Source: Bacillus subtilis subsp. subtilis (GTDB lineage: Bacteria > Pseudomonadota > Gammaproteobacteria > Xanthomonadales > Xanthomonadaceae). Taken from it: DNA of 64,000 nt. How positions within the stretch are numbered: the first letter of the stretch is position 1; each line of letters opens with the position of its first letter. Positions 25,814 to 33,438 of this stretch are shown here, one piece after another. The stretch covers positions 44,266-108,265 of the forward strand of contig JAHREJ010000008.1 in assembly GCA_021733645.1 (NCBI GenBank), read 5' to 3'. Under the pieces are notes generated by a model that saw only the letters and a program-made list of their open reading frames with translations, was not told the DNA's origin and ran no database searches. Both the position numbers and the translations under genes were made by a program.

Positions 25814-26938
25814 ATGCTCATCCGCCTCGGCAGCACCCAGATCCGCCTGTCCCGCTATATCGCCCTGTGGACGCTGGTGGCGCTGGTGTTCGCCATGCAG
25901 AACGCCATCAACGTCGGCATGCCCCGAACCGACTGGCCATTCTGGGATCTGGCCCGCTGGTCGCTCATCCAGTGGTACACGTGGGCTGCGCTGGCACCGA
26001 CGGTGTTCCGTCTCGCCGAACGTTTCCCGGTACGCGGCACCCTGCGCTTCCACGGGCTTGGCGCGCAGGTGGTGGCCAGCCTGTGCGTCACGTTCGCCGC
26101 AATGATTCTCGGCGCGCTGGTGTCCACCCTGTTCGAACCCAGCGGGTTTGCCGAGCAGCTGGGGTACTTCCTGGAGCAGCACTTCGCCATTGGCCTGCTG
26201 ACCTACTGGACGCTGTTTGCGATCCAGCAGGCACTGCATTTCCACGCTGAAAAGGCCCGGCGCGAACTGGAAGCCAGCCAGCTGGCCACGGAACTGGCGC
26301 AATCGCGCCTGCTGTCGCTGAAGGCGCAACTGCAGCCGCACTTCCTGTTCAACACGCTGCACGCGATCATCACCCTGCTGGACGAAGACACCCTGTCGGC
26401 CGAAGACATGCTGCTGCGCCTGAGCGAGCTGCTACGTGCGTTCCTGGAAGACTACGACGGCCAGGAAATCAGCCTGCGCCAGGAGCTGGACCTGATCGAG
26501 CTGTACCTGGGCATTCAGCGCATCCGCTTCAAGGACCGGCTGACCACCCGCACCTACATCGCCCCGGATACGCTGGACTGCGCCGTGCCCAGCCTGATCC
26601 TGCAGCCGCTGGTGGAGAATGCGCTGCGCCACGGCATCGGCCAGCGCGTGGGCAGCGACACCATCGAAATCGACGCACGGCGCGACGGCGACGCGCTGTG
26701 CATCGAGGTGCGCAACCGCAACAGCACATTGTCGACCGAGCCGTCGGCGGCGGCCGGCCACGGCATCGGCATGTCCAACACCCGCCTGCGCCTCAAGGAG
26801 CTGTATGGCGATGCCGCCGAGGTCCGGCTGGACATGCTCTGGCCCGAAGGCGTGGCGTGCCGCATCCGCGTACCGTTCCGCGAACTTGAGGGTGCCGACG
26901 AGGCACCGGAGTTCAGCCCGGGCATCGCGCCGGCATGA
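25814..26938 (+). CDS. LytS/YehU-type membrane sensor histidine kinase
   Basis: Sensor kinase of 374 residues. Four hydrophobic segments occupy about residues 14-140; a short coiled-coil linker (about 143-168) leads to the His_kinase domain, with the phospho-acceptor His176 in LQPHFLFNTL, and then the HATPase domain with the N-box LVENALRHGIG and GHGIGMSNTRLRL. This is the AlgZ/LytS class, which pairs with LytTR response regulators. Its stop overlaps the regulator's ATG (26935-26938), so the two are co-translated. The signal sensed is unknown; AlgZ-like control of cell-surface genes is only an analogy. Confidence 0.93.
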   Translation: MLIRLGSTQIRLSRYIALWTLVALVFAMQNAINVGMPRTDWPFWDLARWSLIQWYTWAALAPTVFRLAERFPVRGTLRFHGLGAQVVASLCVTFAAMILGALVSTLFEPSGFAEQLGYFLEQHFAIGLLTYWTLFAIQQALHFHAEKARRELEASQLATELAQSRLLSLKAQLQPHFLFNTLHAIITLLDEDTLSAEDMLLRLSELLRAFLEDYDGQEISLRQELDLIELYLGIQRIRFKDRLTTRTYIAPDTLDCAVPSLILQPLVENALRHGIGQRVGSDTIEIDARRDGDALCIEVRNRNSTLSTEPSAAAGHGIGMSNTRLRLKELYGDAAEVRLDMLWPEGVACRIRVPFRELEGADEAPEFSPGIAPA

Positions 26939-27711
26939 GTATCAGCACGCTGGTGGTGGACGACGAGCCCATCGCGCGGCGCGCGATCGTGCGCCTGCTG
27001 GCCGATGACCCGGAGATCGAGATCGTCGGTGAATGCGGCGACGGGGTCTCGGCGGTGGCCGCCATCCGCAACCAGTCGCCGGACCTGGTATTCCTGGACA
27101 TCCAGATGCCCGCCATCAACGGCATGGACGTGGTGGCCACCATCGGTGCCGAGCGCATGCCGGCCACGGTCTTCGTGACCGCCTACGAGCAGTACGCGGT
27201 CAAGGCGTTCGAGGCCAACGCGGTGGACTATCTGGTCAAGCCGTTCAGTCGTGAGCGCTTTGCCGCCACGCTGCTACGGGCCAAGGCGCGGCTGTCAGCG
27301 GGCGCCGGCGTGAGCGCGCCGGCCTCGGTGCAGATCCTGCAGGCGCTGGATGCGCTGCGCCAGCGCGACGACTACCTGCAGCGGCTACCGGTGCGCGTGG
27401 ACGAGCATGTGGTGCTGGTTGCGGTGGAGGACATCGTCTGGATCAAGGCCGCCGGCAACAACGTGGAGGTCCACCTGGCCGACCGCATGCACGCCCTGCG
27501 CGAGACCATGGCCAGCCTCGCCGCGCGGCTGGATCCGCGCCACTTCGCCCGCGTGCATCGCTCGGCCATCGTCAACGTGCGCCGGGTCAAGGCGATCCAT
27601 CCGTGGTTCAACGGTCACCACGTGGTGACCATGGACACCGGCCAGCAGCTGCGCATGAGCCGGTACCAGAACGAGGCGTTTCTCAAGCTGGTATCGACGC
27701 GGCGCGAATAA
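26935..27711 (+). CDS. LytTR-family response regulator
   Basis: Two-domain response regulator of 258 residues. The receiver domain (about 3-115) has acidic residues DDE at 9-11, the phospho-acceptor Asp55 in LVFLDIQMPA, and Lys102 in YLVKPF. The LytTR DNA-binding domain (about 150-255) contains VAVEDIVWIKAAGNNVEV, RHFARVHRSAIVNVRRV and a final FLKLVSTRRE. It forms a pair with the preceding LytS-type kinase. LytTR proteins bind two imperfect direct repeats at promoters; no target was sought. Confidence 0.95.
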   Translation: MSISTLVVDDEPIARRAIVRLLADDPEIEIVGECGDGVSAVAAIRNQSPDLVFLDIQMPAINGMDVVATIGAERMPATVFVTAYEQYAVKAFEANAVDYLVKPFSRERFAATLLRAKARLSAGAGVSAPASVQILQALDALRQRDDYLQRLPVRVDEHVVLVAVEDIVWIKAAGNNVEVHLADRMHALRETMASLAARLDPRHFARVHRSAIVNVRRVKAIHPWFNGHHVVTMDTGQQLRMSRYQNEAFLKLVSTRRE

Positions 27712-27714
27712 GCC

Positions 27715-28112
27715 AGCCGAGCATGGCTCGGCTCTACCCCGAGCCGAGCCATGCTCGGCTGCCGCGCTCCCCGGTAGGGCCGGGCCATGCTCGGCTGCCA
27801 CGCCCCGGTAGAGCCGAGCCATGCTCGGCTGCCATGCCCCCCGGTAGAGCCGAGCCATGCTCGGCTGCCACGCCCCCCGGGTAGAGCCGAGCCATGCTCG
27901 GCTACCGCGCCCCGGTAGCGCCGAGCCATGCTCGGCTGCCGTGCCCCGGTAGAGCCGAGCCATGCTCGGCTGCCGCGCCCCGGTAGCGCCGAGCCATGCT
28001 CGGCTGCCGCGCCCCCGTAGCGCCGAGCCATGCTCGGCTGCCGTGCCCCCCGGGTAGAGCCGAGCCATGCTCGGCTGCCGTGCTCCCCGGTAGCGCCGAG
28101 CCATGCTCGGCT
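27715..28112. repeat. Tandem array of GTAG (SMAG-type) palindromic repeats
   Basis: Ten complete 23-nt direct copies begin at 27774, 27808, 27844, 27881, 27915, 27949, 27983, 28017, 28054 and 28090. Each starts GTAG (GTAGAG, GTAGGG or GTAGCG) and carries the stem AGCCGAGC/GCTCGGCT around AT or CATG. A partial copy lies at 27742-27760 and an inverted copy at 27715-27737. Spacers are 10-14 bp and C-rich. The units differ at a few bases, so this is a diverged array rather than a recent clonal expansion. No gene is present between 27711 and 28122. Confidence 0.92.
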
Positions 28113-28121
28113 GCCGTTACG

Positions 28122-28889
28122 TCAGCGCGCCGCGCGCTCGTCCTCGCGCAGGGTCAGCACCTCCACCCCGTCGGCGGTCACCAGCACCGTATGCTCGGCC
28201 TGCGCCGACAGCTTCCCGTCGCGCGTGGTCACCGTCCAGCCATCCTCGCTCATGTCGATGGCCGCGCGGCCCTGGTTGATCATCGGCTCGATGGTGAAGG
28301 TCATGCCCTCCTCCAGTTCCAGCCCGTCGCCACGGCGGCCGTAATGCAGCACCTGCGGCTCTTCGTGCATTTCCTGGCCGATGCCGTGGCCGCAGAACTC
28401 CTTGACCACGCTGTAGCCGTGCGCCTTGGCATGCTGCTGGATCGCAAAGCCGATATCGCCCAGCGTCGCGCCCGGCCGTACCACGCCGATGCCCTTCCAC
28501 ATCGCCTCGCGGGTCACCCGCACCAACCGCTTGGCCGCGTAGTCCACCTCGCCGATCAGGTAGGTCTTGCTGGAATCGGCGATGTAGCCGCCCTTCTCCA
28601 GGGTGATGTCCAGGTTGACGATACTGCCGCTGCGCAGCACCGCAGCGGCCGAGGGCACGCCGTGGCAGACCACGTTGTCGATCGAGCTGTTGAGCACGTA
28701 GGCAAAGTCGTACTGGCCTTTGCTGGCCGGCCGCGCGTGCAGTTCATCAACGATGAAGCGCTCCACCCAGTCGTTGACCTGCAGCGTGCTCATGCCTTCC
28801 AGCGTCAGCCGGTCCAGCGCCTCGATCACCTGCGCCAGCAAGCGGCCGGAGGCGCGCATCAAAGCCTGCTCTTGCAGCGTCTTGATCAT
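28122..28889 (-). CDS. Type I methionine aminopeptidase (second-type copy coupled to ParD-like gene)
   Basis: Metallopeptidase of 255 residues that removes N-terminal Met. All metal and active-site residues are present: His76 (VVCHGVP), Asp94 and Asp105 (VNLDITLEKGGYIADSS), His168 (GHGIGQ), Glu201 (FTIEP) and Glu232 (AQAEHT). Length matches type I bacterial enzymes without extensions. Its start overlaps the stop of the ParD-like gene (28886-28889, ATGA), so it is translated with that gene. It is not next to rpsB, where the housekeeping map usually lies, so it is probably an accessory copy; this cannot be confirmed from the window alone. Confidence 0.92.
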   Translation of the reverse strand: MIKTLQEQALMRASGRLLAQVIEALDRLTLEGMSTLQVNDWVERFIVDELHARPASKGQYDFAYVLNSSIDNVVCHGVPSAAAVLRSGSIVNLDITLEKGGYIADSSKTYLIGEVDYAAKRLVRVTREAMWKGIGVVRPGATLGDIGFAIQQHAKAHGYSVVKEFCGHGIGQEMHEEPQVLHYGRRGDGLELEEGMTFTIEPMINQGRAAIDMSEDGWTVTTRDGKLSAQAEHTVLVTADGVEVLTLREDERAAR

Positions 28890-29098
28890 GCCTCGGCCAC
28901 CCGCAACGCACCCGGCTCGACCCCGGCCGCGCGCAGCTCACGGCCGACGATCTCCTGGTAACTCATGCCGGGATTCATCTCGCACAGCATGCCGATCTTG
29001 ATCCAGAACCCGGCCTGGGCGTTGATCGAGCGCCCGGACACGCCACTGGCACGGCGCAGGTTGTCGTGCAGTTCGTCGTCGATGTTGACGATGCCCAT
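28886..29098 (-). CDS. ParD-like antitoxin-family protein
   Basis: Small protein of 70 residues starting MGIVNIDDELHDNLRRAS, with SGRSINAQAGFWIKIGMLCEMNPGMS, which matches the ParD-like family assigned to type II antitoxins (ribbon-helix-helix-like N-terminus). AGGATAT precedes the ATG. Downstream and overlapping is methionine aminopeptidase, not a ParE toxin. An AT-rich dyad at 29131-29147 lies just upstream, as expected for an autoregulatory antitoxin. Whether the pair is a toxin-antitoxin system is unknown. Confidence 0.8.
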   Translation of the reverse strand: MGIVNIDDELHDNLRRASGVSGRSINAQAGFWIKIGMLCEMNPGMSYQEIVGRELRAAGVEPGALRVAEA

Positions 29099-29118
29099 CG
29101 GGATATCCTGATGCCTGA

Positions 29119-29147
29119 AGTATACGCATCATATATGTTTCATATAT
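29119..29147 (-). promoter_or_regulatory. Promoter/operator of the ParD-like/Map operon
   Basis: On the minus strand TATACT (29124-29119) is a good -10 element. The perfect dyad ATATATG-TTT-CATATAT (29131-29147) covers the -10 to -35 space and stands out as an AT-rich patch in GC-rich DNA. A repressor bound there would block the promoter. Autoregulation by the ParD-like protein is inferred. Confidence 0.6.
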
Positions 29148-29246
29148 TCCAGCCAACCGCCACGGTCCCCTTCCTGGATCGGCCACGCGACCCTGCATGA
29201 GAGGATTGGGCCTGCAAGGCGACGCACGCCACAGGGTGCACGCGGC

Positions 29247-29633
29247 ATGGGAAGGAAGATCGCAGGGGCCAGCGTTTGCATCGCCGCCATCGCCGGGGTG
29301 GCGCTGCTGGCGTTTTCTCCCACCGGTTGCACCTGTGTCAGTGCCGTCGACCAGCTTTCCTTTACCTCCGGTGCCAGTGCCCCCGGCGCGCTTCTGTCGG
29401 CCTCCGGCCTTGAGGCGGGCTTGAACCGGACCCTGCACGGTACGCCAGCCACCGCACTGAGCGATCCCCTGTCCGGCGACAACTGCCGGCAGGCGGCGCC
29501 CGACCGTGTGGTCTGCCGCGTTCCGGTGCAGACCTCCCCGATGCTTGAACATGGATTCAACGTTACCTATCACACCGCCGAAGGACGCATCCGCAGGGTG
29601 TCGGTCGCCCGTGCGGTCTGGCTGCGCGACTGA
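29247..29633 (+). CDS. Hypothetical exported protein, 128 aa
   Basis: Protein of 128 residues. The N-terminus (about 1-26, GASVCIAAIAGVALLAFSP) is a signal sequence; the following PTGCTC is a poor lipobox because Pro occupies the -3 position, so lipidation is doubtful. The mature part includes cysteines in DNCRQAAPDRVVCRVPV, a likely disulfide. Function unknown. It stands between the ParD-like operon (divergent) and a RidA gene (convergent). Confidence 0.55.
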   Translation: MGRKIAGASVCIAAIAGVALLAFSPTGCTCVSAVDQLSFTSGASAPGALLSASGLEAGLNRTLHGTPATALSDPLSGDNCRQAAPDRVVCRVPVQTSPMLEHGFNVTYHTAEGRIRRVSVARAVWLRD

Positions 29634-29653
29634 CGTCCCGCCAACGGTCGGCC

Positions 29654-30085
29654 TCAGGCGGTGTACGCGGTCGCTTCGATCTCAAACAGCATCCCGTCCA
29701 GCGCCAGCCGCGGCACCGGGATCAGCGTGCAGGTCGGTGCGCGGCCCAACGGCCAGCGCCGGCCGATCTGATCGGACAGCACGCCAAGCCGATCCTGATC
29801 ATGGTCCACCACCAGCACGGTCAGCTTGGCCACGTCGGCCAGGCCTGCCCCGGCCGAGGCCAGCGCCAGGCTCAGGTTGTCCAGCGCCTGGGCCACCTGC
29901 ACCTCGAAGCGAGGCGACAACGCACCATCGGCGATCTCACCGCCCTGCCCGGCAATATGGATCACCCGCGCCGGCAGGCGCACCACCGCCACGTGCGAAT
30001 AGCCGTTTGCACGTGGGTCGTACAGGCCGGAGGGATTGATGAAATCAAACAGGCCGGCGGGCGCAACAGGGGCATCGGTCAACAT
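29654..30085 (-). CDS. RidA-family protein (second paralogue)
   Basis: YjgF/RidA family member of about 143 residues. Family features include SHVAVVRLPARVIHIAGQGG, VAQALDNLSLALASAG and DVAKLTVLVVDHD, and the C-terminal CTLIPVPRLALDGMLFEIEATAY, which keeps Arg in the position used for catalysis by canonical members (CTLI...R...EIEA). The start MLTDAPV at 30085 is preferred. It lies 113 bp downstream of the CDF transporter gene and may be independent of that operon. Confidence 0.85.
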   Translation of the reverse strand: MLTDAPVAPAGLFDFINPSGLYDPRANGYSHVAVVRLPARVIHIAGQGGEIADGALSPRFEVQVAQALDNLSLALASAGAGLADVAKLTVLVVDHDQDRLGVLSDQIGRRWPLGRAPTCTLIPVPRLALDGMLFEIEATAYTA

Positions 30086-30198
30086 GGGGCAGGCATCGCT
30101 GGGGAGTGGGCGCGCAGTGTCCGGCCTCAACCGTGGTTGAGGTCAATCCGAGGTGATGCAACGCTGCGGTGCATCCTTCGCAACGGCGCCAGCACCAC

Positions 30199-31101
30199 TC
30201 AGGTCCAGGCCGGGTCGGCGGTGAAATCGATGGTCAACCAGAACTCGCTCCCACGCGCATCCAGGCGCTCGGCAATCTCGTCGCGCAACCGGTCCACATT
30301 GCCGATGTTGCCGATCACCGTCTCCGGGTGGGTCAGGATGTGGATCTCCACGAACCGCATGCGCCCCATCTTGGCCACGTGGCTGGTGAAGTCCAGGTAG
30401 CCGTGTTCGGCTACGAAGTCCTTCATCACCGCCTGCACGCGTGCGTCCAGGGTATCTGGCGCCACCTGCAACACTTCGCGCATGGCCTTCCAGGCACTGC
30501 GCAATGGCACCGGCAGCACCGCCACGCTGATCGCAGCCAGCACCAGCGGGTCCAGGTACGGAATCCAATGGGCGTGCTCGCCCCCCCGCAACAGCAGGGC
30601 AATGGCAAACGCCAGCACTACCGCCAGGCTCATCAGCCCGCTCAGCAGCCAGGCCCGCACGTCCAGCCACAGCAGCGCCGACTGCAGCCGCATCGCGCGT
30701 CTGCGTACAAAGACGGCCATCGCCAGGTTGCTCACGCACAGCACCGTCGCCCACACCAGCGCGGGCCCGGCCTTGACCTCATGCCCGCCGGTGGTCAGCC
30801 CGATGATCGAATTGGCCAGCGCGTAAATGCACGCCAGCGACAGGATCGCCCCGCCGAGTGCCTCCACCATCGGCTCCAGGTGCCAGTAGCCGTACTGGAA
30901 GCGCGGGCTTTCTTCCCGCGCCAGCAGCCGCAGCACCGACAACGCCACCAGGGTCAACGCCACGTCGACCAGGCTGTACACGCCATCGAACAGGATCGCC
31001 TGCGACCCCACCAGCAGGCCACCGGCAAAACCGGTGGCGCTGACCGCCAAGGTCACCGCGATCGAGAACGTCAGGACCCGCTGCTCGCGTGCTGTATCCA
31101 T
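30199..31101 (-). CDS. Cation diffusion facilitator (CDF) family transporter
   Basis: Inner-membrane metal/H+ antiporter of 300 residues with six predicted helices and a C-terminal cytoplasmic domain (about 205-300). Helix 2 carries FDGVYSLVD, giving an Asp pair at the metal site, but helix 5 has DVRAWLLSG, where the usual HxxxD would read DVRAW, so the site differs from zinc-type CDF proteins and may prefer Mn, Fe or another ion. The C-terminal domain includes HILTHPETVIGNIGNVD. It follows the arginine decarboxylase gene by 27 bp and may be the last gene of that operon. Confidence 0.88.
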   Translation of the reverse strand: MDTAREQRVLTFSIAVTLAVSATGFAGGLLVGSQAILFDGVYSLVDVALTLVALSVLRLLAREESPRFQYGYWHLEPMVEALGGAILSLACIYALANSIIGLTTGGHEVKAGPALVWATVLCVSNLAMAVFVRRRAMRLQSALLWLDVRAWLLSGLMSLAVVLAFAIALLLRGGEHAHWIPYLDPLVLAAISVAVLPVPLRSAWKAMREVLQVAPDTLDARVQAVMKDFVAEHGYLDFTSHVAKMGRMRFVEIHILTHPETVIGNIGNVDRLRDEIAERLDARGSEFWLTIDFTADPAWT

Positions 31102-31128
31102 CGCTTGCCGAGGGCCTGCGCGGGGGCG

Positions 31129-33417
31129 TCAGACCTTCAGCACCTCCACCTTGTAGGTTGGCGTATCGCCCTCGCGGTCGATGATAAGCCCATGCACGTC
31201 CGACTCGAAGCCCGGGAAGCGCGCGTTCTGCTCGCGGGCGATGCGCAGCGACTGGATGATCGGCTCGTCGCTGGCCCCGAAGCGCTCGCCCGGCATGATC
31301 GTGGGAATGCCCGGCGGGTACGGCACCAGCATGGTGCCGGCGACGCGGCCGCTGATCGCCTCGATATCGACCCGCTCGATCTGCCCACGCACCAGGTGGT
31401 CGTAGGCCTCGGCCGGGGTCATCATCGGTTCGGGCAGGTCCACGTACATCTCGCGCATCACCTTGGGCACGGCGAACTCGCGGTTGAATTCGTGCAGTGC
31501 CTGGCAGAGGTCGCGCAGGCCCCAGCCGGCGTAGGCCACCGGGTAGTCGGCAGCCAGGCCCGGCAGCGCCCGGCTGAGCGGCGCATTGGCGTCGTAGAGT
31601 TCCTTGAACGCCATCAGCTCGGTCACCAACGTGCTCCACTTGCCCTTGGTGATGCCCATCGAGAACAGGAACAGTACCGAGTACAGGTTGGTCTTCTCCA
31701 CGGTGATGCCGCGCGTCCACAGGAACTTGCTCAACACCGCCGCTGGAATCCCACGCTGGCCGATTTCGCCGTCGATCGACAGCCCCGGGGTCAGCAGGGT
31801 CACCTTGATCGGGTCGATCAGCACGTAGTCTTCAACCAACCCGTCGAAGCCATGCCAATGTGCGTCCGGCTGCAGGTACCATTCCTCGCGCTTGGCCACC
31901 AGCGGTGCCGGGGCATCGCCCTTGGCCAGCGAGCGCTCCAGCTTGTCCGGCTGCCACACGCTGAACCACCAGTCATCGCGCCCCAGGTCTTCGCGCACGT
32001 GCAGCATCGCGCGACGGAAGGCGATCGCCTCATCGTGCATTTCCTGCACCAGCGACTGCCCGGCGGCGCCTTCCATCATCTTGGAGGCCACGTCGCAGGC
32101 GGCGATCACCCCGTAATGCGGGCTGGTGGTGGTGTGCATCATGAACGCTTCGTTGAACCGCTCGGCATCCAGCTCACGGGTGGCCGCGTTGCGTACGTGG
32201 ATCATCGAAGCCTGCGAGAACGCCGCCAACAGCTTGTGGGTGGAATGGGTGGTGAAGATGATCGCATCCTGTTCCCGCGGCTTGCCCTTGGCCATGCCGT
32301 AGTGGTTCTCGTAGAACGGATGGAATGCGGCGTAGGCGTACCAGGCCTCGTCGAAATGCAGGAAATCGACCGCGCTGCCGATCTCCTCGGCGATTTTCTC
32401 GGCGTTGTAGCACAGCCCGTCGTAGGTGGAATTGGTGACCACCGCGATGCGCGGCTTGGAGCCGGCCTTGAACGCTTTGCTGGCCAGCGGATTGGCGGCG
32501 ATGGCCTGCTGCAGCGACGCCGGGGTGAACTGGTCCAGGCTGATCGGCCCGATGATGCCGTGTGCGTTGCGGCTGGGCGTGAAGTACACCGGGATGCCAC
32601 CGGTCATGATCAACGAGTGCAGCAGCGACTTGTGGCAGTTGCGGTCCACGAACACCACATCACCCCGGCCCACGGTGCCATGCCACACGATCTTGTTGGC
32701 GGTGGAGGTGCCATTGGTGACGAAGAAGGTATGGTCGGCACCGAAATTGCGTGCCGCCTCGTTCTCGGCGTCCTTGATCGGCCCGGTGTGGTCCAGCAGC
32801 GAGCCCAGTTCGGGCACCGAAATCGACAGATCGCTGCGCAGGGTGTTTTCGCCGTAGAACTGGTGGAACGCACGCCCCACCGGTGACTTGGTGAAGGCCA
32901 CGCCGCCGGCATGGCCGGGGGTGTGCCAGGAGTAGTTGGACTCGGCAGTGTGGTGGATCAGTGCCTTGAAGAACGGCGGCAGCAGATTGGCCATGTAGTC
33001 TTCGGCCGCGCGCATCACCTGCCGGGAGATGAAGCTCTTGGTGTCTTCGAACAGGAAGATGTAGCCATGCACGTACTTGAGCAGCTTGCTGGGCACTTTC
33101 TCGATGGTGCGGCGCTCGCCGTACAGGAACACCGGCAGGTTGGCGCGACGTGCGCTCTGCTCGCGCAGGAAGCCCAACAGGCGCTGGAACTGCTCGGGCT
33201 TGTCCTCGGTGCCGTCGATGGAAATGAGCACCGCCGAGGCCGCCACGTAGGTGCGCGCGCCGGCCTGCGCATCGGCCAGGGTCAACCCGCACAGCACGCG
33301 CTGGTCGTTCTTGCGCAACTCGTCCACCAGCGCGCGGATCAGGATGCCACCGATGCGCGGGGATTCGTAATCGTCGTCGATGACGATGATGGGGTAATCA
33401 AGGGACTTGAAGTACAC
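31129..33417 (-). CDS. adiA: Biodegradative arginine decarboxylase (Orn/Lys/Arg decarboxylase family)
   Basis: PLP enzyme of 762 residues that decarboxylates a basic amino acid, most likely arginine to agmatine, consuming a proton. Domains: N-terminal wing/receiver-like region (about 1-130), PLP fold (about 140-450) with SYSWHTPGHAGG-like HTPGH at 165-169 and the PLP lysine 395 in HSTHK, and a C-terminal domain. Length and order match AdiA/CadA/SpeF-type acid-resistance enzymes. Together with the antiporter gene 21 bp upstream it forms a complete arginine/agmatine acid-resistance cycle. The substrate is inferred from context; lysine or ornithine cannot be ruled out from sequence alone. Confidence 0.88.
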   Translation of the reverse strand: MYFKSLDYPIIVIDDDYESPRIGGILIRALVDELRKNDQRVLCGLTLADAQAGARTYVAASAVLISIDGTEDKPEQFQRLLGFLREQSARRANLPVFLYGERRTIEKVPSKLLKYVHGYIFLFEDTKSFISRQVMRAAEDYMANLLPPFFKALIHHTAESNYSWHTPGHAGGVAFTKSPVGRAFHQFYGENTLRSDLSISVPELGSLLDHTGPIKDAENEAARNFGADHTFFVTNGTSTANKIVWHGTVGRGDVVFVDRNCHKSLLHSLIMTGGIPVYFTPSRNAHGIIGPISLDQFTPASLQQAIAANPLASKAFKAGSKPRIAVVTNSTYDGLCYNAEKIAEEIGSAVDFLHFDEAWYAYAAFHPFYENHYGMAKGKPREQDAIIFTTHSTHKLLAAFSQASMIHVRNAATRELDAERFNEAFMMHTTTSPHYGVIAACDVASKMMEGAAGQSLVQEMHDEAIAFRRAMLHVREDLGRDDWWFSVWQPDKLERSLAKGDAPAPLVAKREEWYLQPDAHWHGFDGLVEDYVLIDPIKVTLLTPGLSIDGEIGQRGIPAAVLSKFLWTRGITVEKTNLYSVLFLFSMGITKGKWSTLVTELMAFKELYDANAPLSRALPGLAADYPVAYAGWGLRDLCQALHEFNREFAVPKVMREMYVDLPEPMMTPAEAYDHLVRGQIERVDIEAISGRVAGTMLVPYPPGIPTIMPGERFGASDEPIIQSLRIAREQNARFPGFESDVHGLIIDREGDTPTYKVEVLKV

Positions 33418-33438
33418 AGGGATTCTCCTGGGGCAATA

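Noticed and set aside
27385..28104. ORFs with repeated peptides (SMARLYRG) in the GTAG array
   Set aside because: The peptide repeats only reflect DNA repeats; no ribosome-binding site and no conserved domain.
27774..28112. CRISPR-like array (23-bp repeats with 10-14 bp spacers)
   Set aside because: Spacers are too short and resemble one another, there are no cas genes, and the same GTAG unit occurs elsewhere in the window.
30169..32886. Plus-strand ORF of 905 codons across the CDF and adiA genes
   Set aside because: Antisense to two clear genes and crosses their boundary; no motif seen.
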